From Hyphomicrobiales bacterium (GTDB taxonomy: Bacteria; Pseudomonadota; Alphaproteobacteria; Rhizobiales; Xanthobacteraceae), in contig JACQDO010000124.1 of NCBI GenBank assembly GCA_016201085.1, positions 1 to 6,441 of the forward strand: a DNA stretch of 6,441 nt. The letters run 5' to 3'. Below the pieces are notes generated by a model, which was given only the letters and a program-made list of their open reading frames with translations, had not been told where the DNA came from and searched no databases. A program made the position numbers and the translations under genes. Below, one piece after another: positions 1-6,441 of this stretch. How positions within the stretch are numbered: the stretch's first letter is position 1; each line of letters opens with the position of its first letter.

Positions 1-8
1 ACCAAGCA

Positions 9-809
9 ATGCTCAAGGACCTGCCCCGAGTGCCGCCGCTGATACGTCTCCGATGGCGCGCAGCAAGGCGGCTGTCGCCGGGGGCGGGCTGGACGCCGTC
101 GAACCCCATGGGTGTCGCCGCGCTGGTGGGATTGTTTGCCTTCGGTGCCGCCGGCTTCGTGCTTTCCCAGGACGCGTTCCGTTCCTACCGCGAGAACACG
201 GTCGCCCCAACGATGCACACGGTGCAGCTGATCGCTCCGCTTGCGATCGCGGTCCATCGCTACGTACTGCTCGGTGAGGTGACCACCGGTTATGCGATAG
301 GCTCGCGCCCGCGTTACATCCGTTTCGTCGGCTTCGCGCTTGTGCTGAACATGTTAATAATGTCGCCCGCATTGATCTTCATGGTCCTGCCGACTCTGCC
401 GACTGGCTGGGGAGTTATCGGCATAGGCGCGGTGGGCGGCCTTGTGGCCTTCGTTCTTTTCGCGGTCTTTCTAATGGCGTTGCGACGGACCATCCTGTTT
501 CCAGCCATCGCGATCGACGCCCCCGGCGCCACCTGGACGAATGCGCGCAACGATACCAAGGGCAATTCATGGCGTGTGCTTTTCATCCTGATTTGCACTG
601 CGATTCCGGATCTCGTAATCAGCGTACTATTCTACTTTATGCTGCTGAGCCCACCGGGCGTCACCACGACCGGTCGAATCGTGTTCTCGGTACTCTCGAC
701 GGTCATCTCTGTTCTATCGGTATGCGCGTTCGCCGCAGTTGCCTCGCATCTCTTCCGGGCATTGGCGAACCGCCTGGCGATCCCGCCAGCGACTCCTAGA
801 ACCGCATGA
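9..809 (+). CDS. Uncharacterised multi-pass inner-membrane protein
   Basis: The 266-residue product is strongly hydrophobic, with about six candidate membrane segments: roughly residues 34-53, 71-88, 105-128, 134-158, 189-213 and 224-249. The first 25 residues are rich in Arg/Lys, suggesting a cytoplasmic N-terminus. Between the helices are two conserved-looking patches: HRYVLLGE (83-90), followed by a basic loop (RPRYIR, about 100-105), and a loop after helix 4 with RRTILFPAIAIDAPG (159-173) and NDTKGNSWR (181-189). I recall this pattern (His-Arg plus LLGE, then an Arg-rich turn and a Pro-Ala-Ile-Ala strand) from uncharacterised alphaproteobacterial membrane proteins, but I cannot name a function. 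There is no transporter, kinase or protease motif. The ATG at 9 is the first visible start, but the frame stays open to the window edge, so a longer N-terminus and the ribosome site cannot be excluded. Base composition looks less GC-rich than radA. The gene converges on radA with only 14 bases between stop codons. Confidence 0.72.
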   Translation: MLKDLPRVPPLIRLRWRAARRLSPGAGWTPSNPMGVAALVGLFAFGAAGFVLSQDAFRSYRENTVAPTMHTVQLIAPLAIAVHRYVLLGEVTTGYAIGSRPRYIRFVGFALVLNMLIMSPALIFMVLPTLPTGWGVIGIGAVGGLVAFVLFAVFLMALRRTILFPAIAIDAPGATWTNARNDTKGNSWRVLFILICTAIPDLVISVLFYFMLLSPPGVTTTGRIVFSVLSTVISVLSVCAFAAVASHLFRALANRLAIPPATPRTA

Positions 810-823
810 CGCGACTCCCCGGC

Positions 824-2233
<1,410 letters not shown>

Positions 2234-2241
2234 GGGAATCG

Positions 2242-2246
2242 CCCCT
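2242..2246 (-). promoter_or_regulatory. Ribosome binding site deciding the GTG start of radA
   Basis: On the minus strand AGGGG lies eight bases before the GTG at 2233. Together with the in-frame stop at 2257-2255 and the absence of an upstream ATG, this fixes the radA start on a GTG codon. Confidence 0.6.
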
Positions 2247-2279
2247 GTAATGGCTCACGGCAGGCTAAAACGGCCATGA

Positions 2280-2294
2280 GAACATTACAAGAAC
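2280..2294 (-). promoter_or_regulatory. Putative LexA (SOS) box upstream of radA
   Basis: The plus strand reads GAACATTACAAGAAC, that is GAAC-N7-GAAC; on the radA strand this is GTTCTTGTAATGTTC. Both half-sites are exact matches to the direct-repeat SOS box GTTC-N7-GTTC described for alphaproteobacterial LexA. The box ends 46 bases before the radA GTG, where a promoter would lie. Within it, TTGTAA (2290-2285 on the minus strand) could serve as a -35 element, with a weak TAGCCT (2267-2262) 17 bases later, so LexA bound here would block polymerase. A further lone GTTC at 2307-2310 lies upstream. The inference is that radA is repressed by LexA and induced by DNA damage; the tiny plus-strand gene starts about 200 bases away and is a less likely target. 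Confidence 0.68.
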
Positions 2295-2320
2295 ATTGTT
2301 TAAAGCGTTCTTATCGGGGC

Positions 2321-2382
2321 GGGGGTAATGGTCTGTTTTGACCCCCTAGTGGCCTAGTTTGAAATCGAAGGTGGCCTAGTTT
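2321..2382. repeat. Paired 12-base direct repeats with adjoining C/G hairpin; possible IS end relic
   Basis: GTGGCCTAGTTT occurs twice, exactly, at 2349-2360 and 2371-2382, with starts 22 bases apart (about two helical turns). A partial match, CCCCTAGT, precedes the first copy at 2343-2350. Just to the left, GGGGGT (2321-2326) and ACCCCC (2341-2346) can pair across a 14-base loop. Short tandem repeats next to a TTTTGACCCCC-like sequence resemble the multi-repeat termini of IS21-family insertion sequences. This is from memory and is only a resemblance: no transposase, no opposite end and no target duplication are visible. Alternatively it is a pair of protein-binding sites in the divergent radA/small-gene promoter region. 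Confidence 0.5.
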
Positions 2383-2395
2383 CGTAATGCGGGAA

Positions 2396-2411
2396 TTATG
2401 CAGTTGCATAA
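2396..2411. promoter_or_regulatory. Perfect 7+7 dyad, candidate operator for the small secreted protein gene
   Basis: TTATGCA (2396-2402) and TGCATAA (2405-2411) form a perfect inverted repeat with a two-base spacer, a typical shape for a homodimeric helix-turn-helix regulator site. It lies about 80 bases upstream of the ATG at 2492, next to a weak TACTAT (2413-2418) that might be a -10 element. The regulator is unknown, and chance or an IS-relic origin is possible. Confidence 0.35.
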
Positions 2412-2477
2412 CTACTATCTTTTCAACCGAAGTGGGCCTGAGTAGCATCCTACCATCCGCAATTAAGCGGGATTTTC

Positions 2478-2483
2478 AGGGAG
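2478..2483 (+). promoter_or_regulatory. Ribosome binding site deciding the start at 2492
   Basis: AGGGAG sits eight bases before ATG 2492, whereas the upstream in-frame ATG at 2387 has no such site and would place a non-hydrophobic 35-residue stretch ahead of a clear signal peptide. This favours the shorter product. Confidence 0.65.
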
Positions 2484-2491
2484 CATTCACT

Positions 2492-2836
2492 ATGACACGC
2501 ATCCTGGCCATCGCTGCGCTTCTTGCCACGCTTGGCACAATACTATCCACCCCGGTTTCCGCTAGATGCAGAAACTTTTACGACCTTTGTCAGGGAGTGA
2601 AAGTTTGCGCGATTGGACACCCAGGTTGGGGACCTGCGGATATTATTAACGACGGCGTCCGCCGCGGCGATGGCCACATTGTATGGGATGGTCTTAATCA
2701 GTGTGCCGCAAATTCAGTGATGAGAGGGACTGCCATCGATTGCTGGGGAAGTTGCGCGGCTGGCTGTACTGACGGCGAATACCTGTTGACCGCGAGGACG
2801 GCGCTAGGTGGTAACTGCAACGACCTACCGAAATAG
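2492..2836 (+). CDS. Small secreted eight-cysteine protein of unknown function
   Basis: The product is 114 residues. Residues 1-24 form a classical Sec signal peptide: a short basic start (MTR), a hydrophobic core (ILAIAALLATLGTIL) and a TPVSA cleavage site before R25. The predicted 90-residue mature protein holds eight cysteines (26, 33, 39, 71, 84, 88, 92, 109), an even number that would allow four disulfides in the periplasm or outside the cell. It also has a Gly/Trp/Asp-rich middle (HPGWGPADI, 43-51) and a tight C-x3-C-x3-C cluster at 84-92. I do not recognise the family, and no enzyme motif is apparent. The start at 2492 is chosen over the in-frame ATG at 2387 because of its ribosome site and the signal peptide position. 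The gene stands alone between radA and alr, opposite to both, looks AT-richer than the flanking core genes, and has its own strong terminator; it is probably an accessory insertion. Confidence 0.75.
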   Translation: MTRILAIAALLATLGTILSTPVSARCRNFYDLCQGVKVCAIGHPGWGPADIINDGVRRGDGHIVWDGLNQCAANSVMRGTAIDCWGSCAAGCTDGEYLLTARTALGGNCNDLPK

Positions 2837-2850
2837 AGCGGGAACGACGC

Positions 2851-2883
2851 GAGGCCGCCTCAGTTGGCGGCCTCTTTCGTTTT
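2851..2883 (+). terminator. Rho-independent terminator of the secreted protein gene
   Basis: GAGGCCGCC (2851-2859) pairs perfectly with GGCGGCCTC (2866-2874) across a six-base loop, followed by TTTCGTTTT on the plus strand. It begins 14 bases after the plus-strand stop. On the minus strand, where alr ends at 2909, the hairpin is not followed by a T tract, so it is mainly a plus-strand terminator, although it could also slow converging alr transcription. Confidence 0.9.
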
Positions 2884-2908
2884 GGGCCTTCTCGGCTTTG
2901 CCTGAGTA

Positions 2909-4084
2909 TCACCCCCGATAAACCCGGTGATACCGGCGCCCCAGGCTGGTCAGCACCTCATAGCCGATGGTGCCGGCCTTGATCGCCACCTCGTCGACCG
3001 TGATCTCGCCACCGATCAGCGTGGCCAGATCGCCGCGCCGCACCGCGCCCTCCGGCAGCGCGCTGATGTCGATCGCCAGCAGGTCCATCGACACGCGGCC
3101 GGCGAGGGGACAGCGCTGGTCGGCGACGATGGCGTCGCCGCCCGGCGCCAGGTCGGAGGAGCTGGAGGCGCGCAGATAGCCGTCGGCGTAACCGACCGCG
3201 ACCACGGCGATTTTGCTCGCGTGTCGCGCGGTCCAGGCCGCGTCGTAGCCGACGGTCTCGCCCTTTGGCACGTTGCGCAGCTGCACGATGCGCGCCTGCA
3301 ATTGGATCGCCGCCTGCATTGGATTTTTCTGCCCTGGCGTCGGATTGACGCCGTACAGCGCGACGCCCGGTCGCACCATGTCGCAATGCGCGGCGTTGCC
3401 GAGGAAGATGCCGGACGAATTGGCCAGCGAGGAGGGAATGCCGCGATAGAGCAGGCGCACTTCGCGGAACAGCTTGATCTGTTGTTCGTTGAGCCGGTGC
3501 TCCGGCACCTCCGAACAGGCGAGGTGGCTCATCAGCAGCGTGATGCCGTGATTTTCCGAGCGGATGCGCGGCGCCAGCGCCGCCGCTTCATCGGCCGAAA
3601 TGCCGAGCCGGTTCATGCCGGTGTCGACATGCAGCGCGGCGCCGCCATGCCAGCCATTGGCGGAGCAGAAGGCGTCCCATTCGGCGAGTTCGGCCATGCT
3701 GCCGATCACCGGCCGCGCGCGCAGTTCGGGATAGACCGCGGCGGTGTCCGGCAGCAGCCCGTTGAGCACATAGATCGCCGGCTCCTCGGCGACGGCGCGC
3801 AGGCGCCGCGCCTCGGCCAGATCGGCGACGAAAAACGTCTTGCAGCCGGCCAAAGCGAGGCGGTGCGCGACCTGCTCGATGCCGCAGCCATAGCCATCGG
3901 CCTTGATCACGGCCGCGCATTCCGCGGGCGTGGCGCGGCTGCCGAGCGTGCGCCAGTTGGCCTCGATGGCGGCGAGGTCGACGGTCAAAATGCCGCCCGC
4001 CTGCGGCGCCGGCGGGCCGACGGTCTTCTCGGCCGGAAGCGGTTCCGGTGGCATTACGTCGGTCTGGGCGGTGCGGTCGTCCAT
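2909..4084 (-). CDS. alr: Alanine racemase, PLP-dependent
   Basis: The enzyme interconverts L- and D-alanine in the cytoplasm and supplies D-alanine for peptidoglycan. The 391-residue length is normal for the family. It has an N-terminal TIM-barrel domain with the PLP lysine K61 in VIKADGYGCG, VDTGMNRLG (154-162), the NSSGIF phosphate-binding stretch (about 222-227) and R238 in MVRPGVALYG, whose arginine contacts the PLP ring. A C-terminal beta domain carries the second catalytic base, Tyr280, in TVGYDAAW, then VGYADGY and VSMDLLAID. All catalytic residues are present. Residues 1-32 are a Pro/Ala-rich extension before the first conserved strand (ILTVDLAAIEANW). I chose ATG 4084; a TTG two codons earlier (4090) is possible and an in-frame stop precedes it at 4096-4094. 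No strong ribosome site is visible for either. The gene follows dnaB in the same direction after a 219-base repeat-bearing spacer. Confidence 0.95.
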   Translation of the reverse strand: MDDRTAQTDVMPPEPLPAEKTVGPPAPQAGGILTVDLAAIEANWRTLGSRATPAECAAVIKADGYGCGIEQVAHRLALAGCKTFFVADLAEARRLRAVAEEPAIYVLNGLLPDTAAVYPELRARPVIGSMAELAEWDAFCSANGWHGGAALHVDTGMNRLGISADEAAALAPRIRSENHGITLLMSHLACSEVPEHRLNEQQIKLFREVRLLYRGIPSSLANSSGIFLGNAAHCDMVRPGVALYGVNPTPGQKNPMQAAIQLQARIVQLRNVPKGETVGYDAAWTARHASKIAVVAVGYADGYLRASSSSDLAPGGDAIVADQRCPLAGRVSMDLLAIDISALPEGAVRRGDLATLIGGEITVDEVAIKAGTIGYEVLTSLGRRYHRVYRG

Positions 4085-4135
4085 GCCCAAGGTTTAACCC
4101 GCACGGCGCGGGTCGTCCATGTGATGCTCTTTTTT

Positions 4136-4267
4136 CCCCTCCCCCGCGAGCTCTTTGCGAGCGTGGGGAGGGGTTAGGGGTGGGGGAGGAATTTTGTTTT
4201 GCGCAAAAAAGTCCCCCCCGCCCCCGAGCCCTCCCCACCACGCGTAAGAGCGAGCGTGGGGAGGGGA
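4136..4267. repeat. Composite palindromic C/G-rich repeat (REP/BIME-like) between dnaB and alr
   Basis: Two hairpin units flank a short palindrome. Unit 1: CCCCTCCCC (4136-4144) pairs with GGGGAGGGG (4165-4173). Unit 2: CCCTCCCC (4229-4236) pairs with GGGGAGGG (4258-4265), extended by ACGC/GCGT across a bulge. A 17-base direct repeat, GCGAGCGTGGGGAGGGG, occurs in both (4157-4173 and 4250-4266). At the centre TTTTGCGCAAAA (4197-4208) is a perfect palindrome. The plus strand also contains the TTAGGGG-TGGGGG tail that I associate with dispersed intergenic repeats in Bradyrhizobium-type genomes, though copy number cannot be judged from one window. No gene is visible in 4085-4303. Confidence 0.72.
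4205..4265 (-). terminator. Possible terminator of dnaB formed by repeat unit 2
   Basis: Read on the minus strand, downstream of the dnaB stop, hairpin 4265-4229 is followed by a G-rich stretch and then T6 (4210-4205). The T run lies about 18 bases past the stem, farther than in a classical terminator, so attenuation rather than full termination is as likely. This would make alr only partly dependent on dnaB transcription. Confidence 0.3.
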
Positions 4268-4303
4268 GATGCACTGTCCGCTCGGGCAGGTGATCCTTGG
4301 ACG

Positions 4304-5806
4304 CTAACCGATGCGGTCCGGCAGGTGGTCCACTTTCGCCAGGCTGGAGAACTTGGTGATGGTGCCGTCGAACTGTAGTTCCACCGTGCCGGTGGGGCCA
4401 TGGCGCTGCTTGCCGATGATGACTTCCGCCTTGCCGTGATACTTGTCGCTGTCGGCCAGCCAAGTGGCGAACTTCTCGCGGTCGGATTCCAAGGGCTTGC
4501 GCATCACGTGGTAATATTCCTCGCGATAGACGAACAGCACCACGTCGGCGTCCTGTTCGATCGATCCCGATTCACGCAAGTCGGAGAGCTGCGGATGCTT
4601 GTCGTCGCGGCTTTCCACCTGACGCGACAATTGCGACAGCGCCATGATCGGCACGTTGAGTTCTTTCGCCAAGGCTTTCAGCTTGGTGGTGATCTCGGTG
4701 ATTTCCTGCACGCGGTTTTCCGAACTGCGCTTGGTCGAGCCTTGCAGCAATTGCAGGTAGTCGACGATCAGCAGATCGAGCCCGCGCTGGCGCTTGAGCC
4801 GGCGCGCGCGCGCGGCGAGCTGGGCCACCGACAGGCCGCCGGTCTCGTCGACGAACAGCGGCAGGTGCTGCAATTCGATCGAGTGGTCTTTGATGCGCTC
4901 AAAATCGGCTTCGCCGATGGCGCCGCGCCTGATCTGGTTCGACGGAATGCCGGTCTGCTCGGCGATGATGCGGGTGGCGAGCTGCTCGGCCGACATTTCG
5001 AGCGAGAAGAAGCCGACAATGCCGCCATTGACCGTGACCGAATGCCCGTCGGTCTTGACCTCGCCGCGCCAGGCGCGCGCGACGTTGTAGCCAATATTGG
5101 TGGCGAGCGCGGTCTTGCCCATGCCGGGACGGCCGGCGACGATGATCAAGTCGGACGGCTGCAGGCCGCCCATCATGCGGTCGAGATCGTCCAGCCCGGT
5201 GGCGATGCCGGACAGCTTGCCGTCGCGCTGATAGGCGCGCGCCGCCATGTCGACCGCGGTGGTGAGCGCCTGCGCGAAGCGCTGGAAGCCGCCGTCGTAG
5301 CGGCCGGTCTCGGCCAGCTCGTACAGCTTGCGCTCGGCGTCCTCGATCTGCGCGCGCGGCGAGGAATCCACCGCCGAATCGAAGGCGACATTGACCATGT
5401 CCTCGCCGACCAGAATGAGCGCGCGGCGGATCGACAGGTCGTAGATGGTATGGCCGTAGTCCTCGGCGTTGATGATGGTGGTGGCTTCGGCGGCGAGCCG
5501 CGCCAGATATTGCCCGAGCGTCAGGCCGCCGATGTCGATGGTGGCGTCCAGGAACGTCTTCAGCGTCACCGGCGTGGCGATCTTGCCGGCGCGGATCAAG
5601 TCGCGCGCGATCTGGTAGATCTTCTGGTGGATCGGCTCGAAGAAATGTTCCGGATTGAGGAAGTCGGAGACCCGGTAGAAGGCCTCGTTATTGACCAAAA
5701 TGGCGCCCAGCAACGCCTGCTCCGCCTCGATATTATGCGGGGCGGAACGAAAAGGCAGGGCAGGGTCTTCGGCCTGCTTGCGGACGGTCGAATCGGCGAT
5801 GGCCAT
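4304..5806 (-). CDS. dnaB: Replicative DNA helicase DnaB
   Basis: DnaB is the hexameric 5'-3' helicase that unwinds the replication fork and binds DnaG primase. The 500 residues fit alphaproteobacterial homologues. The N-terminal helical domain (about 23-125) starts with the typical PHNIEAEQALLG and is followed by a linker helix. The C-terminal RecA-like motor has Walker A GRPGMGKT (225-232), the FSLEMS motif with probable catalytic E270, Walker B LLIVD (345-349), the SQLSR loop (391-395), RESGSIEQDAD (411-421) and the trans-acting KQR fingers (466-468, in GKQRHGPTG). A hydrophilic insert (about 247-261) lies between Walker A and the FSLEMS strand. The start is ATG 5806, giving MAIADSTVRK; an in-frame TTG 14 codons earlier (5848) would add a non-conserved tail and is rejected. 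The ribosome site is weak. No intein or truncation is seen. It probably heads the minus-strand dnaB-alr pair. Confidence 0.97.
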   Translation of the reverse strand: MAIADSTVRKQAEDPALPFRSAPHNIEAEQALLGAILVNNEAFYRVSDFLNPEHFFEPIHQKIYQIARDLIRAGKIATPVTLKTFLDATIDIGGLTLGQYLARLAAEATTIINAEDYGHTIYDLSIRRALILVGEDMVNVAFDSAVDSSPRAQIEDAERKLYELAETGRYDGGFQRFAQALTTAVDMAARAYQRDGKLSGIATGLDDLDRMMGGLQPSDLIIVAGRPGMGKTALATNIGYNVARAWRGEVKTDGHSVTVNGGIVGFFSLEMSAEQLATRIIAEQTGIPSNQIRRGAIGEADFERIKDHSIELQHLPLFVDETGGLSVAQLAARARRLKRQRGLDLLIVDYLQLLQGSTKRSSENRVQEITEITTKLKALAKELNVPIMALSQLSRQVESRDDKHPQLSDLRESGSIEQDADVVLFVYREEYYHVMRKPLESDREKFATWLADSDKYHGKAEVIIGKQRHGPTGTVELQFDGTITKFSSLAKVDHLPDRIG

Positions 5807-5969
5807 GATGTCTGTGTTTACCCGGGAATTGTGGCGTAGCACGAGCAATGTGGCGGCAAAGCGCGGTGTGCGGTTTGCTCACACAATCCACACACACCAC
5901 ACGACAGTGGGAAATGATTGTTTGGTCTTGACCTAGCGCAAAGCGAGGCGGCGGAACCGGGGCACGGAG
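5807..5969 (-). other. Non-coding dnaB leader with a TG-rich tract
   Basis: These 163 bases separate the CFA-synthase stop from the dnaB ATG. On the minus strand 5903-5880 is almost entirely TG/GTG steps, an alternating purine-pyrimidine tract interrupted by one GATT. The dnaB promoter should lie here, but I see no convincing -35/-10 pair, and no clean terminator for the upstream gene. No small gene is supported. Confidence 0.4.
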
Positions 5970-6441
5970 CTACTCGCCAGCCAGTCGCAGCGGCGCCCGG
6001 CGGCTGCCTTCGGCCGCGAGCAGGCGCTGCTCCTCGCGCACGATGTAGTCGCGCGTCATCGGCACCACGTCCTGCCGCTTGGTGAGCTGGATCTGGAACA
6101 CCATCATGGCCTGTTCGCGGAACGACATCTCCGATGACGCCAGATAGAACTCCCACATGCGCGCAAAGCGCCGGTCGTAGATGCGCTCGACCTCCTCGCG
6201 GTGCGCCAGGAAACGCTCGCGCCAGGCCTTCAGCGTTTCGGCGTAATGCAGGCGCAGGATCTCGATGTCGGTGACCAGCAGGCCGGAGCGCTCGATGGCC
6301 GGCAGCACCTCCGACAGCGCGGGGATATAGCCGCCGGGGAAGATGTATTTGGCGATCCACGCATTGGTGACGCTGGGGCCTTCCGAGCGGCCGATCGAAT
6401 GCAACAGCATCACGCCGTCGTCGGCCAAGAGCTGCGCGCTC
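5970..6441 (-). CDS. cfa: Cyclopropane-fatty-acyl-phospholipid synthase, C-terminal part
   Basis: The enzyme uses S-adenosylmethionine to add a methylene bridge across double bonds of membrane phospholipid acyl chains, in stress or stationary phase. Only the last 156 codons are in the window; the frame runs through the right edge with no start, so the SAM-binding core is outside. Visible landmarks of the family in order: MLLHSIGR (the His that in E. coli CFA helps bind bicarbonate, codon 6401-6399), a YIFPGGYIPALSEV stretch, HYAETLKAW with the family Tyr (codon 6245-6243), RFARMWEFYL, and the closing FQIQLTKRQDVVPMTRDY. At the position of the E. coli Cys354 there is Ser (codon 6134-6132, YLASSE); that cysteine is known not to be the catalytic nucleophile, so activity is not ruled out. 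The symbol is given by family; paralogues are common, so the exact copy is uncertain. Confidence 0.88.
   Translation of the reverse strand, partial: SAQLLADDGVMLLHSIGRSEGPSVTNAWIAKYIFPGGYIPALSEVLPAIERSGLLVTDIEILRLHYAETLKAWRERFLAHREEVERIYDRRFARMWEFYLASSEMSFREQAMMVFQIQLTKRQDVVPMTRDYIVREEQRLLAAEGSRRAPLRLAGE

Noticed and set aside
789..818. Direct repeat GCGACTCC at 789-796 and 811-818 around the membrane-protein stop
   Set aside because: Eight bases is within chance for this composition, and one copy lies in coding sequence; there is no insertion between them that would make a target duplication.
2387..2491. A 35-residue upstream extension of the small secreted protein from ATG 2387
   Set aside because: It has no ribosome site, spans the dyad and the IS-like region, and would bury the signal peptide; ATG 2492 has AGGGAG at good spacing.
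5807..5848. DnaB start at TTG 5848
   Set aside because: It adds 14 residues unlike the usual DnaB N-terminus; ATG 5806 gives the expected start before the conserved PHNIEAEQ region.
5884..5892. DnaA-box-like CAATCCACA in the dnaB leader
   Set aside because: It matches 7 of 9 bases of TTATCCACA, sits in a CA-rich tract where such matches are expected, and has no second box or AT-rich unwinding region; no origin is supported.

Overview
The window looks like chromosome of a GC-rich alphaproteobacterium of the order Hyphomicrobiales, close to the Bradyrhizobium/Rhodopseudomonas/Pseudolabrys relatives. The evidence is the flavour of the RadA, Alr, DnaB and CFA-synthase proteins, an alphaproteobacterial-type SOS box, and C/G-rich palindromic intergenic repeats of a kind I associate with these genomes. 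The genus cannot be fixed from the sequence alone.

Layout, left to right. (1) 9-809 (+): an uncharacterised multi-pass membrane protein that converges on radA with a 14-base gap. (2) 824-2233 (-): radA, a complete DNA-recombination ATPase/helicase with a GTG start. (3) 2234-2491: a non-coding stretch of about 260 bases. It holds an SOS (LexA) box of the form GAAC-N7-GAAC in front of radA, a pair of 12-base direct repeats that may be the end of an insertion-sequence relic, and a 7+7 dyad in front of the next gene. (4) 2492-2836 (+): a small secreted protein with eight cysteines, in AT-richer DNA than its neighbours, ending in a textbook rho-independent terminator. (5) 2909-4084 (-): alr, alanine racemase. 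(6) 4085-4303: a non-coding spacer carrying an approximately 130-base palindromic repeat with G-quadruplex motifs on both strands. (7) 4304-5806 (-): dnaB, the replicative helicase. (8) 5807-5969: a leader region with a TG/CA-rich tract. (9) 5970-6441 (-): the C-terminal part of a cyclopropane-fatty-acyl-phospholipid synthase, cut by the window edge.

The minus-strand core dnaB-alr-radA is a housekeeping order for replication, cell-wall D-alanine supply and recombination repair; from memory it is common in related genomes, often followed by cvpA-purF. Here radA is bracketed by two plus-strand accessory genes: the secreted cysteine-rich protein sits between alr and radA, and the membrane protein sits where further core genes might be expected. 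RadA therefore probably has its own promoter, and the SOS box suggests that promoter is damage-inducible. I see no clear multi-gene novel system. The most interesting items are the SOS-linked radA, the orphan eight-cysteine exported protein, and the G4/palindrome element between dnaB and alr.
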